Shown piece by piece: positions 26,327 to 35,615 of a stretch of DNA of 64,000 bases. This stretch comes from Alphaproteobacteria bacterium (GTDB lineage Bacteria; Pseudomonadota; Alphaproteobacteria; RF32; CAG-239). The DNA lies in the NCBI GenBank assembly GCA_015062285.1, contig SUUY01000005.1:21170-85169 (forward strand). The letters are read 5' to 3'. Under the pieces are notes generated by a model that saw only the letters and a list, made by a program, of their open reading frames with translations, was not told the origin of the DNA and did not search any database. Position 1 is the stretch's first letter. Each line of letters starts with the position of its first letter. The position numbers and the translations under genes were made by a program.

Positions 26327-27190
26327 ATGTTAAGATTGGTATTTGATTCATATAGGCTGTATGCCCAAAAGTTTTTAACGATAGCAAAATATGCATTGCC
26401 TTATTTACTGTTATGCTGTGCCGCTAAATATCTTGAAACTGAAACAAGCACATCTTCATTCCATGTCCCTTTAGTATCATTGTTTATGGTATTAATACCG
26501 CTAATATCCGCAGCAACCGATATTAAAATATATCGCTATTTATTAGGCTATAAAACAACCAACCCATTAAGTAGCCCCAAAGCATATTTTATGTATTTGT
26601 TCTCTCAAATGGTTATTTATCTTATTGGTAGCGCTCCTTTATTTTTATTCACATTTGTTTTAAATACATTGGGATACAGCAATGTCGGAGGATTAACCTT
26701 AGCCATATTTATAAATCTGTTTATCGGCTTTATGTTTATGGCTCGTTTCAACATCATTTTGCCACTTATCATTCAAAACAAAACCCCGACTTTAAAAGAA
26801 TTTTTGCTATATACCAATAAACCTTATATATATTGGATAGGAGTCGGTTTATTTATATATATCCCTTATGTAATATTGCATTATGTATCTGTTAACCTAC
26901 CGTATGCAAATATATTATTATGCACCATAATAACTTATTTGTTTGCATGTTTTAACGTCTGTTTTGTAAACAAAGACAAACAGATACAAATACCAATACC
27001 GGTTGAACCGATTAAGGAACCGATTAAGGAAACAATCAAAAAAACAGTCAAAGAACCTCAAAAAAAGACTGTAGTAAAAACGATCAAATTACCACCAAAA
27101 GAAAAAAAGATATCCAAACAAACAACTAAAAAAACCACAAAAAAAACAACCAAAACGGCAAAACCAAAATTAAAAACATTGCCTGCATAA
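26327..27190 (+). CDS. Polytopic membrane protein with Lys/Thr-rich tail
   Basis: A 287-residue protein with about six membrane helices in residues 15-210 (for example ALPYLLLCCAAKYL, VSLFMVLIPLISAATDI, MVIYLIGSAPLFLFTFVLNT, LAIFINLFIGFMFMAR) and then a repetitive 70-residue basic tail (KEPIKETIKKTVKE, KKTTKKTTKTAKPKLK). The tail is low-complexity and probably cytoplasmic, contacting nucleic acid or other anions. I do not recognise the family. GAGGAGA lies upstream of the ATG. A strong terminator follows. Confidence 0.75.
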   Translation: MLRLVFDSYRLYAQKFLTIAKYALPYLLLCCAAKYLETETSTSSFHVPLVSLFMVLIPLISAATDIKIYRYLLGYKTTNPLSSPKAYFMYLFSQMVIYLIGSAPLFLFTFVLNTLGYSNVGGLTLAIFINLFIGFMFMARFNIILPLIIQNKTPTLKEFLLYTNKPYIYWIGVGLFIYIPYVILHYVSVNLPYANILLCTIITYLFACFNVCFVNKDKQIQIPIPVEPIKEPIKETIKKTVKEPQKKTVVKTIKLPPKEKKISKQTTKKTTKKTTKTAKPKLKTLPA

Positions 27191-27198
27191 AAATTCAC

Positions 27199-27233
27199 AA
27201 AAAAATATCAGCTAAATTAGCTGATATTTTTTT
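27199..27233. terminator. Bidirectional terminator before the glycyl-tRNA synthetase
   Basis: The stem AAAAAATATCAGCTAA/TTAGCTGATATTTTTT has T-runs on both strands and separates the membrane protein gene from the convergent synthetase gene. Confidence 0.9.
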
Positions 27234-27245
27234 GTGCTTTTACTT

Positions 27246-28610
27246 CTATTCGGCAAAGTAGTTCCGCAAATAATCTTTCAGATCGGAAACATTAACCCTC
27301 ACCTGCTCCATAGTATCTCTATCTCTGATAGTAACAGATTCCGGTTGTTGCTCTATTGTCTCAAAGTCAACCGTAATACAAAGCGGCGTACCGACTTCAT
27401 CGTGCCTACGATAAGCTTTTCCGATATTTCCGGTATTTTCCAAGGCCACACGACCAATTCCGAGTTTAAGCAAATTGTTTTTAATCTCGCGACATTTTGT
27501 CATAATCTGCTCATTATTTTTCTTAAGAGGGATAACTGCAACCTTAATCGGAGCCAGGTGTTTTTTCAATTTCAAAACAATACGAGAATTTCCCTCACCC
27601 AAATCTTCTTCGGTATAAGCTTCGGTCATAACGGCCAACACCCCTCTGTCAACACCCATCGAAGGCTCTATCACAAACGGAACAATCCATTTATTATTAT
27701 CATCCATAATACAAAGCTTTTGCGTAGAATCAGGATTTGCATGACATTTAGAAGTTAAGTTCATTTCATCTTGAGCTTTGGTATGATTACCCAAATCATA
27801 ATCTGTACGATTAGCAATACCTTCCAACTCTTCCATTCCATGCGGAAATTGATATTCGATATCATAGCAAGCTTTAGCATAATGGGCTAAATCCTCTTTA
27901 GGCGTGGTATAAATATTGATATTTTCACGCTTCAGGCCTTGTTCTTCCCACCACTTAATACGTTCTTCTTTCCAAGTTTCGTGCCATTTTTCATCTTCTC
28001 CCGGCATAACAAAATATTCTAATTCTGCCTGCTCAAACTCACGCACCCTAAAAATAAAGTTTCTGGGAGTAATTTCATTTCTGAAAGATTTTCCGATTTG
28101 TGCAATACCGAAAGGAAGCTTTCTTGAAGTAGAATCAACCACATTCTTAAATTGTGTAAAAATAGCTTGAGCTGTTTCCGGACGCAAATACCCAAAGTTA
28201 GATCCGTCATCAACAGGTCCGATATTGGTTTTAAACATCAGATTAAACGGACGAGGTTCTGTCAAATCAGTAGACCCGCAATTAGGGCATTTACCATCTT
28301 TAATATGATCTGCTCTAAATCTTGCCTTACATTTGCGGCAGTCTGTCATCGGATCAGAAAAAGTATCTTCATGCCCGGAATAGTGCAATACTTTTTGGTT
28401 AGTTAAAATTGCGGAATCAAGACCCTCTACATCATCACGCTCATACACCATGGATCTCCACCATGCCGCTTTCAAGTTGTTTTTCAGCTCCACGCCAAGC
28501 GGTCCGTAATCATATACCCCTTGCAATCCGCCATAAATATCGGAGTTTTGAAAAATAAATCCCCTGCGTTTGCACAGAGAAACCAATTGATCCATAGATG
28601 TTGCAGCCAT
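27246..28610 (-). CDS. glyS: Glycine--tRNA ligase, single-chain (alpha-2) type
   Basis: A 454-residue class II synthetase. Motif regions: [33 protein letters not shown], a zinc-like [21 protein letters not shown] split, [30 protein letters not shown] and [16 protein letters not shown]; the C-terminal anticodon-binding domain begins near [13 protein letters not shown]. This is the homodimer type found in some bacteria, archaea and eukaryotes, whereas most alphaproteobacteria use the alpha2beta2 GlyQ/GlyS enzyme. The start follows AAGAGGT. Confidence 0.95.
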   Translation of the reverse strand: MAATSMDQLVSLCKRRGFIFQNSDIYGGLQGVYDYGPLGVELKNNLKAAWWRSMVYERDDVEGLDSAILTNQKVLHYSGHEDTFSDPMTDCRKCKARFRADHIKDGKCPNCGSTDLTEPRPFNLMFKTNIGPVDDGSNFGYLRPETAQAIFTQFKNVVDSTSRKLPFGIAQIGKSFRNEITPRNFIFRVREFEQAELEYFVMPGEDEKWHETWKEERIKWWEEQGLKRENINIYTTPKEDLAHYAKACYDIEYQFPHGMEELEGIANRTDYDLGNHTKAQDEMNLTSKCHANPDSTQKLCIMDDNNKWIVPFVIEPSMGVDRGVLAVMTEAYTEEDLGEGNSRIVLKLKKHLAPIKVAVIPLKKNNEQIMTKCREIKNNLLKLGIGRVALENTGNIGKAYRRHDEVGTPLCITVDFETIEQQPESVTIRDRDTMEQVRVNVSDLKDYLRNYFAE

Positions 28611-28700
28611 TTTAGTCTACCTCTTTAATATCACTAGTAAAAAATTAACTTATTTCTTTTATAATGTTTAATGCGAAAAAGCAAGTGGAGATAATACATT

Positions 28701-29630
28701 ATGACAAAAAAACTTACCAAAGTTGCTCTCATATATGATTTTGATGAAACCTTAAGTACCACCTACATGCAGGATTACATTCTTATTCCGGCTCTTGGCG
28801 ACAAACCGGAAAACTTTTGGAAAAAGGCCAATGCATGGTCAAAACGAAATTGTGCCGACCAAATTACCGGAACAATGTATTATATCCAACACACCGCCAA
28901 AGAAAAAGGCATAAACTTAACCCGAGAATTTTTATGCAACGCTGCCAAAAGCATTACATATTTTGATGGTGTTGAAGAATGGTTCGACCGTATCAATGCA
29001 TATGGAAAACAATTAGGTTTGCAAATTGAACATTATATCATTTCTTCCGGAATGGAAGAAATGATAGACGGAAGCTCTATTCGCAACCACTTCAAAGATG
29101 TCTTTGGATGCTCATATGTGTACAATGACAAAGGCGAGCCTATTTGGCCGGCAAGGGTTGTTAATTACTCAACAAAAACTCAGTACATTGCAAAAATTAA
29201 TAAAGGACTTCGCAAAACTGAAGATCGCGCCGTAAACGAATATATGCCTGATGAACAACGTGTAATCCCTTATAAACGAATGATCTACTTTGGCGACGGA
29301 ATGACAGATATTCCTTCTATGAAAATCACCAAATCTAAAGGAGGAACAGCTATTGCTGTATACCGTCCTAAGAGCAAACACAAACAAAATGCCATCAAAC
29401 TTTTAAGAGACGACCGTGTAAATTTTGCTCTTCCGGCAGATTATCGCGAAAACTCACAACTTGACCACGTTGTAAAAACAATCCTTGATAAAATGGCCAA
29501 AGAACGTGACCTTGATGTATTAAAGGTTAAAGAAGATAAAAAGAAAAAACAAATAAAAGAGCCTTCTAACTTAAGCAGAAAAATATCTATTATAAGTCGC
29601 AAAATAACTCGTAAGTTAAAAAGTAATTAG
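28701..29630 (+). CDS. HAD-superfamily phosphatase
   Basis: A 309-residue protein. HAD motif I is IYDFDETLSTTYMQDYI (nucleophile Asp and second Asp), motif II is near IISSGMEEM, and motif III/IV is YFGDGMTDIPSM. The C-terminus is Lys/Arg-rich (KEDKKKKQIKEPSNLSRKIS). The substrate is not evident; the cap between motifs I and II is helical. GTGGAGA precedes the ATG. It is divergent from glyS, with about 90 nt between them. Confidence 0.88.
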   Translation: MTKKLTKVALIYDFDETLSTTYMQDYILIPALGDKPENFWKKANAWSKRNCADQITGTMYYIQHTAKEKGINLTREFLCNAAKSITYFDGVEEWFDRINAYGKQLGLQIEHYIISSGMEEMIDGSSIRNHFKDVFGCSYVYNDKGEPIWPARVVNYSTKTQYIAKINKGLRKTEDRAVNEYMPDEQRVIPYKRMIYFGDGMTDIPSMKITKSKGGTAIAVYRPKSKHKQNAIKLLRDDRVNFALPADYRENSQLDHVVKTILDKMAKERDLDVLKVKEDKKKKQIKEPSNLSRKISIISRKITRKLKSN

Positions 29631-29659
29631 CTAAAAAGATAGATACAATATTTTTTTGA

Positions 29660-30514
29660 TTACAAATCAAAAATTTCACTATACGCCACAGCCACTCCAA
29701 AAACCAAACTCGATGCAGCCTTATCTCTTTTGCGATCATCTGCCCTAAAATAAGATGCATATGGTTCAACAAAAAACTTATCATGTACTTTGACATTCAG
29801 TTTAGCAATTGCAAACCACTCATATCGAAAATCTGTCGCCTCGTATCTTGAATAAGACATATAATCACGATAATATGTTTCAAATTCAAAACGATATTTT
29901 TCCGCAAACGGATATTTATATGTCATTCCGATTTGCCATGCCGTTTTGGTATCATCTTTCTTATATGTAGTGTCCCATTCTTCAACCATTGCCAAATGAA
30001 AATCTGTAATTCCGTACGTTCCATTTATCAACTTCAACCCTTGTTGAAAACGCATTAGGTTTTGCCTCTTAGCATCGGCATCTGCCGTAAACTCTGTTTG
30101 GTAAGCAACGTTGGCAAACGGACCTATATCAGCATTATTACTGTCCAAATGCCAAATCTTATATGTATAATCAGAAGCAAGCAAAATTTTATCGGCATTT
30201 TCAACGTGAGATTTTCTTCCCGGATTTCCATGGATTTTGCTTTTTCCATATTCGGTATATATAGAATTATCCCAACGATATTTAGGTTGTTCATATTCAA
30301 AGGCAAATTCAAACACTCCTTTCAATACTCCTTGAGTGTTTTGGTTAATTTCTGTATTGGGCGAACCTTCATATTCACGATAATTGCTAACCTTGCTGGT
30401 GCCCAAATCCAACCCTACTCGCTTAAAATTTGCATATAAACCGGGCACATCATAGGCAAAAGCATCTGCCACAAAAAAACACAATCCTAAACTCAACAAA
30501 CAAATTTTACGCAT
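29660..30514 (-). CDS. Outer-membrane beta-barrel protein
   Basis: A 284-residue protein with a signal peptide (MRKICLLSLGLCFFVADAFA) and a body of alternating amphipathic strands rich in aromatic residues, for example FEFAFEYEQPKYRWDNSIYT, WQIGMTYKYPFAEKYRFEFE and FGVAVAYSEIFDL. The family is not named with confidence. The start at 30514 has GGGAGG upstream; the frame continues another 87 codons but would run into tRNA-Gln, so the longer version is not real. Confidence 0.8.
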   Translation of the reverse strand: MRKICLLSLGLCFFVADAFAYDVPGLYANFKRVGLDLGTSKVSNYREYEGSPNTEINQNTQGVLKGVFEFAFEYEQPKYRWDNSIYTEYGKSKIHGNPGRKSHVENADKILLASDYTYKIWHLDSNNADIGPFANVAYQTEFTADADAKRQNLMRFQQGLKLINGTYGITDFHLAMVEEWDTTYKKDDTKTAWQIGMTYKYPFAEKYRFEFETYYRDYMSYSRYEATDFRYEWFAIAKLNVKVHDKFFVEPYASYFRADDRKRDKAASSLVFGVAVAYSEIFDL

Positions 30515-30685
30515 TTTTGCCTCCCAAAGTACAGAAAATCCATAAAATATGTAATATGCAAAATCATAAATACAAGATATTAGAAACAGCAAAAAAATAA
30601 AATTACAAACAACTAAAAAAAATACTTGCCAATAAGTTTTTTTTGATTTACATATATGCCTGTCCGATAGATATGAAAATATTAT

Positions 30686-30760
30686 TGGGGTGTCGCCAAG
30701 TGGTAAGGCAACGGTTTTTGGTATCGTCATTCGTTGGTTCGAATCCAGCCACCCCAGCCA
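30686..30760 (+). tRNA. tRNA-Gln (anticodon TTG), integration/repeat anchor
   Basis: A 75-nt cloverleaf: acceptor TGGGGTG/CACCCCA, discriminator G, encoded CCA, anticodon loop TTTTGGT. The 3' end CCAGCCA recurs at five further places within 7 kb (one with a T replacing the second C), each the head of a repeat, so this tRNA anchors a ladder of cassettes. Confidence 0.95.
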
Positions 30761-31040
30761 AAAAAAAGCGACCAATTAAAATTGGCCACTTTTTTTTATT
30801 TTTTAATTAGAAACAAAATTTTCAATTGCTTAATTATAATAATAAATTTGATAATCATTTTTATTATTTCTCCTTAGTAATTGGAATTAAAAAACTTTCG
30901 GTGCTGCAACACCGAAAGTTTTTGTTATATGTCATACCATGCAAAAATACAATCTCCTTCAAATTTATTACACTTGGTTTGTTTTTTCAATAGCTTAGCT
31001 AATTTCAGCCTTTTTGAGCATAAAAATGAACCTACTAACG
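30754..31040. repeat. Repeat R1 (type I), starts in the tRNA-Gln 3' end
   Basis: About 285 nt that is near-identical to R4 at 35211-35500. In order it holds CCAGCCA, a hairpin terminator for the tRNA (GACCAATT/AATTGGCC region, 30766-30797), an AT-rich stretch, a second hairpin CTTTCGGTG/CACCGAAAG (30895-30918) with T-runs on both strands, and an end segment CAATAGCTTAGCTAATTTCA. One base differs from R4 inside a short frame (AQKRLKFAKLLK in R4), giving a frameshift in R1. No gene is supported inside R1. Confidence 0.85.
30766..30797 (+). terminator. Terminator of tRNA-Gln
   Basis: The inverted repeat CCAATT/AATTGG (GCGACCAATTAAAATTGGCC with CAC following) is followed by eight T directly after the CCA end of tRNA-Gln. 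Confidence 0.8.
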
Positions 31041-31138
31041 TTAAAAAATAGTAGGCTCATAATAAATATATAATTGCAAACAGATACTACATTTGCTATT
31101 CTATTACTACGCTATTCATTTTAACAATAAAAGATATA

Positions 31139-31376
31139 TTAATATCTGCGCACGCACAGACTTTGAAACCCCATAGTTTCTTGGAGTTTTTTTTCAATAT
31201 TATTTGGGCGAGTAATATCTTTTTGCAAAGTTTCTCTGTTATATAACTTTATATGTGGCTTATCTTTAATATAAAAATTTACAATATCAGCAAAAGTACT
31301 ATTTTTCTTGCCTAGTTTTTTGTCAATAGCTTCTTGTAAATCTGAAAAAACATGAGCTTTTAATTTATCTTCATAC
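31139..31376 (-). pseudogene. Frameshifted C-terminal extension of the ART-like gene
   Basis: Immediately after the stop of the ART-like CDS, a second minus-strand frame reads through about 79 codons of plausible protein (FLQKDKYEDKLKAHVFSDLQ, KNSTFADIVNFYIKDKPHIK, YNRETLQKDITRPNNIEKKL, ending TMGFQSLCVRRY). The frames join at a run of seven T in the codons GAT TTT TTT ACA. One T fewer would join them into a protein of about 263 residues. This is either a recent frameshift, a base-call error in the homopolymer, or a slippage site. Confidence 0.7.
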
Positions 31377-31931
31377 TTATCTTTTTGTAAAAAAATCTTT
31401 ACATGCTTTTACCAATCTAAGTTCTATATCATAACCCTGTGTATCATAATTGCATTCTTCTTTCATAAATTTTTGAAAAGCTTTACAAATGGATTCATAC
31501 TGGCTCTCCCCTCCAAAGAAGTCTCCACAATCTTTAATCGGTTTTTCAAAAAATGTATTTGGAAGAATAATCCCTTTTATTTTTTCCGGCGGAATACTAG
31601 ATGTATGAGCCTCAAAAGGAATACCTGATGCTTTAGCTTGTGGTTCTCGCCAATATTCTTTCTCACAAACAAAGGTTATACCATTACTATATCCACCTCC
31701 TAAAGTGTCTGGTCCAGAACAAAATTGAGGCGACATAATCACTGAAACAAGATTAGACCCATTATAACTATGATTACTATCAAAATTTTCAGGCATATCA
31801 ATTGACTTAATATCTCTAGGAGGTAATACTCCCCTTTCTAAAATAGAAGACAATCGAAAAACAGCACCTCCAATTCCATGGTAACAATATTTCCGATCCA
31901 GTAATGGATTATCTTTATTTATATCACCCAT
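31377..31931 (-). CDS. Putative ADP-ribosyltransferase-fold protein (cassette 1)
   Basis: A 184-residue soluble protein. The N-terminal part CYHGIGGAVFRLSSILERGV resembles the His strand plus helix of ART-fold enzymes; NGITFVCEKEYW could be the second strand and IPPEKIKGIILP the third (acidic/Gln) strand. The fold is inferred from spacing only. The start at 31931 follows GGAGAATTTTG. The natural protein was probably longer, see the frameshifted extension at 31139-31376. It sits alone between R1 and R2. Confidence 0.5.
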   Translation of the reverse strand: MGDINKDNPLLDRKYCYHGIGGAVFRLSSILERGVLPPRDIKSIDMPENFDSNHSYNGSNLVSVIMSPQFCSGPDTLGGGYSNGITFVCEKEYWREPQAKASGIPFEAHTSSIPPEKIKGIILPNTFFEKPIKDCGDFFGGESQYESICKAFQKFMKEECNYDTQGYDIELRLVKACKDFFTKR

Positions 31932-31992
31932 CAAAATTCTCCTTTTATTACATACTAGCATAAAAATTATAAAAAATCACTACAAATTTACT

Positions 31993-32222
31993 CGAGGATT
32001 GCAAGCTCACTCCAGCCAGAGTTCAAAAGTCGTCAGGATTTGAGCAAACGAATTTTGTTTGCGAAAACGTGCTAACCCGAAAGGGGCGCTGTGCCTTGCG
32101 TGCGCCAAATGACGACTTTTTTGTTATTTTACAAGCGCCTAAACTGGTTCGAAGATGAGTGTATTTTGAAGGCTAGTTTTACAACATCTTCGAACTCACT
32201 TCTATATTTTTCAATAAATTGC
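31993..32222. repeat. Repeat R2 (type II) with a 75-nt palindromic insert
   Basis: It has ATTGCAAGCTCACTCCAGCCA, then a terminator-like stem AAAAGTCGTCA/TGACGACTTTTTT, and a second hairpin GTTCGAAGATG/(C)ATCTTCGAAC. In R2 the first loop is enlarged by about 75 nt (32036-32110) that contains its own stem GCAAACGAATTTTGTTTGC. The last part codes the C-terminal residues of the secreted protein gene at 32179. Confidence 0.8.
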
Positions 32223-33435
32223 AAAAGTTATTTTCATTTATTTCTAACCAAATGTTTTCATCTACAATCTTTGTCTCTTCATTAGATTTTGCAGAATGAC
32301 TATAAAAATATCCATTTTCATTAACACCTGATTTTTCACCATACTGCTCTAATAACGTAGAATATTTCTTTTGAACACCTTGGATATAAATTTCTGGAAG
32401 CTTACATATCTTTGTATAAATTTCTTCCTCACTTCCTCGATTTAATAGGTTAACAAATGTAATTTCGCATCCGTTTTTTGTTTTTTTGTATTCGAGAGAT
32501 TTTATTATATTTATTTCACCAATAGATTCTGTAATCTGACCATTTGATCCATCTTTCTTAAGGCAGGAATCTATTGCAAATAATAAATCTCTACGCGCAT
32601 AATTTTGCTCATAATTATATTTACTAATTGTTTTGTCTTTTATTATCTTTGAAATATTATCCCATGATTGAATGTTTTTTAGCTCTTCTTGTGGCAAACG
32701 AATGGTAAAATCTTTATACTCAATAATACATTTTCCATCTTCTAACCCTTTTATTTCAATATCTTCGCTAAAAAACAATACTTGCCGAGAAGTAAGGGCC
32801 TTTTGACATGACCTTAGAGATTTAAGAAAATATTTATCAAATGTATTAAATTTTTTTTGTTGTTCACCCATCTCTTCTTTTGATAATTCTTTTTGTATAT
32901 TATTACATTCTTGAATAATTTTTGCCCATTCTATATTAAATCGGTTATCAGTCATTGTTGTTTTGGTGACTTTTTTATCAATTATATTTCCGTTTGTATC
33001 TTCTATTGTTGTATAACTATCAAATGTTTCTGTTATAATCTCATTGGAGCGATCTTTCATTGCTGTTAATAATCTTTGTCTTTGTTCATCACTGATTTGG
33101 CAGTGTTGTATCTGTCGTCCAAGTAAACCTAGTTGCATTATTATCTCAAAAACACATTTTTCTTCTTGTTTTCCCTTAATATCAATTAAAACAGAGAGCT
33201 CTCCTCCTAACATAGCGCCTAGTTTGATCAATTCTGGATTTAATTCTGTAAAATTTTCAGAATAAGGAGAACAGTTTTCTGATGATTGTAAAAGTTGTTC
33301 ACTAAAATTATATAAAGTAGGAGTTTTATTTACACTTTTTACGCCATTTTTAGAATCAAATGAAACAGAGCCATCAAAAGCCATACCATTTATTGCAACA
33401 AAAATACTTAGACATAGAATGCTAATTATTTTCAT
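32179..33435 (-). CDS. Secreted protein of unknown function (cassette 2)
   Basis: A 418-residue protein with a signal peptide (KIISILCLSIFVAINGMA). The mature part is charged and helical with several Cys (CSPYSENFTEL, GKQEEKCVFEII, RSCQKAL, DSCLKKDGSNGQ). No family is recognised. AAAAGGAG lies 6 nt before the ATG. The final residues (NLLKNIEVSSKML) are encoded inside repeat R2, and degenerate copies of this coding end also occur in R5 and R6. Its promoter is probably within 33440-33540, where no clear motif is seen. Confidence 0.75.
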   Translation of the reverse strand: MKIISILCLSIFVAINGMAFDGSVSFDSKNGVKSVNKTPTLYNFSEQLLQSSENCSPYSENFTELNPELIKLGAMLGGELSVLIDIKGKQEEKCVFEIIMQLGLLGRQIQHCQISDEQRQRLLTAMKDRSNEIITETFDSYTTIEDTNGNIIDKKVTKTTMTDNRFNIEWAKIIQECNNIQKELSKEEMGEQQKKFNTFDKYFLKSLRSCQKALTSRQVLFFSEDIEIKGLEDGKCIIEYKDFTIRLPQEELKNIQSWDNISKIIKDKTISKYNYEQNYARRDLLFAIDSCLKKDGSNGQITESIGEINIIKSLEYKKTKNGCEITFVNLLNRGSEEEIYTKICKLPEIYIQGVQKKYSTLLEQYGEKSGVNENGYFYSHSAKSNEETKIVDENIWLEINENNFCNLLKNIEVSSKML

Positions 33436-33540
33436 TTAATAACTCCTTTTAACAATAACAAAAGTCTGATTAATTATATTATTTGAACAATAAATGTAAA
33501 AAATTAAATATTAATAAACATTTCACCCAACAACCAGTTC

Positions 33541-33675
33541 GCAAATTGCAAGTCGTCTCCAGCCAGAGTTCAAAAGTCGTCAAAATTGGCGACTTTTTTG
33601 TTATTTTACAAGCACTTAATCTGGTTCGAATGTTTGATATAAAATAAGCCCTACCCCATACAATCTTCGAACTAA
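33541..33675. repeat. Repeat R3 (type II, short)
   Basis: ATTGCAAGTCGTCTCCAGCCA is followed by the stem AAAAGTCGTC...GGCGACTTTTTT without the palindromic insert, then a diverged second hairpin GGTTCGAA/TTCGAAC. The remaining intergenic stretch to 33764 holds nothing further that I can identify. Confidence 0.75.
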
Positions 33676-33764
33676 TTCCATCATGAATCTAACACAATCA
33701 ATGAGTTAGGAAATTTGAACCTATTTTTTGATGATGTTAAATAGAGCTATGATTTTCGCAATTA

Positions 33765-35066
33765 TTAGAAAGAATTTGCTTTTAAGAAATACTTATTTTC
33801 ACCTTCTTTTAATACATCCATACCATTTTCATCAAAAGCTTTACAAATATCCTTAAATGTAAATAGGTTATCCCATTCACTATTCCATTTTACATTTTCA
33901 ATGGAAACACCTTGTTCTTCTGCTGCAACTGACATTATAGTAAGTTTTCCTAAATTTTCTAATTCTGTATATACAGTAGTAATCAATTTTGTCTTAAATC
34001 CATTAACATTTAATAACATATTCTCAACATCTTCTATTGTGTAATTATGCTTTGATAAGTTATTTTTTAATTGATTTATTTCATTTGAAAAGTATTGCGA
34101 AAATTCATTTGGATATTTAGTCATTATATATCCCTCTTTTTGGCATACTTCTTTATAACCTTTCGTATGCCTATATATAAAGCCGAATGATGCTCCTATT
34201 TTTTCCTGTTGCTCTTCTGTATATTCTTCTAAATATGAATGTGTCGTTTTATATTCTTTTGCAAAAGGAAGAATACCTAGCAATGTAAAACCAATTATTA
34301 CAATTACAATTTCTTTTATATTAATACTTGTCTTAACTTTTTCATTTGTATGAAATATGTTATATTCATTAATTTTTTTCTGTACAATTACCAAGAACAA
34401 TATTGATAATCCAAATAAAATTAGTGATACAAAAGAAAATAGATATATTGAAATATTTTGAGTTTCAATAAATTTATTAACAACAAACATACATAAAAGA
34501 CAAATTAAATATCCTACCCCAAAATATTGTAATTTAACACTTGAGTTAATAGAGTTACCTATCTTTGAAAACAAAGATGGAGCGGTTAAATGAATAAACC
34601 ATCCTCTCACAAAAGGGGAAACATCATCTTTAGTTGTTGCTTGATATCTTTCCCAATGTCTATATCCCCAATAAACACCGTAAAACCCTAATGATAATAC
34701 CATACAAAGAACAAATTTTGTTATTGATATAGAATCATATGATACAATTTTACTTAAATCAGCATCTTTGTGATTTTCTATATAAGCGTGTAAATATTTC
34801 TTGTAATGTGGATTTGCTATAAAACCAGCAATTAAATGTATAATCAACAACGACATTATATACGCATTATCTTGTCCAAGCATTGGCACAAGAATCCAAA
34901 GCAAAATAAGTGGTGCCATTAAAAAGATAAAGAAATGCCAATACATTCTTTTATAAAAGAAATAAAAAGATGAAAATAAAAATGCCCAAATATTAAAAAT
35001 CCAATTATATTTTTTAGTATCTTTTATTTCTTTCTGATATTTTTTTACATAACCCAGCGTGTCCAT
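33765..35066 (-). CDS. Polytopic membrane protein, DUF2628-like N-terminus (cassette 3)
   Basis: A 433-residue protein with about eight membrane helices. The start region (NWIFNIWAFLFSSFYFFYKR, MYWHFFIFLMAPLILLWIL) resembles DUF2628 proteins, which begin with two such Tyr/Phe-rich helices. The C-terminal 150 residues are soluble and helical (EYTEEQQEKIGASFGFIYRH, YPNEFSQYFSNEINQLKNNL). The function is unknown. GGAGA lies before the ATG. It is alone between R3 and R4. Confidence 0.7.
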   Translation of the reverse strand: MDTLGYVKKYQKEIKDTKKYNWIFNIWAFLFSSFYFFYKRMYWHFFIFLMAPLILLWILVPMLGQDNAYIMSLLIIHLIAGFIANPHYKKYLHAYIENHKDADLSKIVSYDSISITKFVLCMVLSLGFYGVYWGYRHWERYQATTKDDVSPFVRGWFIHLTAPSLFSKIGNSINSSVKLQYFGVGYLICLLCMFVVNKFIETQNISIYLFSFVSLILFGLSILFLVIVQKKINEYNIFHTNEKVKTSINIKEIVIVIIGFTLLGILPFAKEYKTTHSYLEEYTEEQQEKIGASFGFIYRHTKGYKEVCQKEGYIMTKYPNEFSQYFSNEINQLKNNLSKHNYTIEDVENMLLNVNGFKTKLITTVYTELENLGKLTIMSVAAEEQGVSIENVKWNSEWDNLFTFKDICKAFDENGMDVLKEGENKYFLKANSF

Positions 35067-35210
35067 AGCAAATCTCCATATTTTAATTATATGGAAATAC
35101 TAACTCATTATTTTTTTATTTCAACTAATAAATGTTAATTCAACCTCAGCTTCCTAACACCCCGAAGTTAAAAACAATCAAAATCTCATCTCGAAAATCG
35201 CAAGCTCACT

Positions 35211-35500
35211 CCAGCCAAAAAAAGCGACCAATTAAAATTGGCCACTTTTTTTTATTTTTTAATTAGAAACAAAATTTTCAATTGCTTAATTATAATAATA
35301 AATTTGATAATCATTTTTATTATTTCTCCTTAGTAATTGGAATTAAAAAACTTTCGGTGCTGCAACACCGAAAGTTTTTGTTATATGTCATACCATGCAA
35401 AAATACAATCTCCTTCAAATTTATTACACTTGGTTTGTTTTTTCAATAACTTAGCAAATTTTAGCCTTTTTTGAGCAGAAAAATAAACCTCTGCTAATTT
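35211..35500. repeat. Repeat R4 (type I), second copy of R1
   Basis: It reproduces R1 almost base for base for 285 nt, including the GACCAATT hairpin and the CTTTCGGTG hairpin, but is preceded by ATCGCAAGCTCACTCCAGCCA instead of a tRNA body. A short frame on the minus strand (35381-35560, ending EGDCIFAWYDI) is intact here and broken in R1; I treat it as part of the repeat rather than a proven gene. Confidence 0.85.
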
Positions 35501-35572
35501 TGCATAGCTTTGACTTGCAACATAACTATGTGAAAGGTTAAAGTGGTAATAAAATATCTTTAACTTACCAAT

Positions 35573-35600
35573 AAAAAAGAGCTCCCGAAGGAGCTCAAAA
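35573..35600 (-). terminator. Terminator of the 254-residue orphan gene
   Basis: The stem GAGCTCC/GGAGCTC with loop TTCGG-like bases is followed by TTTTTTATT on the minus strand, about 16 nt past the stop. Confidence 0.82.
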
Positions 35601-35615
35601 TCAAATTGACAGAAA

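Noticed and set aside
30515..30775. Upstream extension of the outer-membrane barrel gene through tRNA-Gln
   Set aside because: The open frame covers the tRNA in antisense and the signal peptide begins at the ATG at 30514 with GGGAGG upstream, so the longer version is not a real start.
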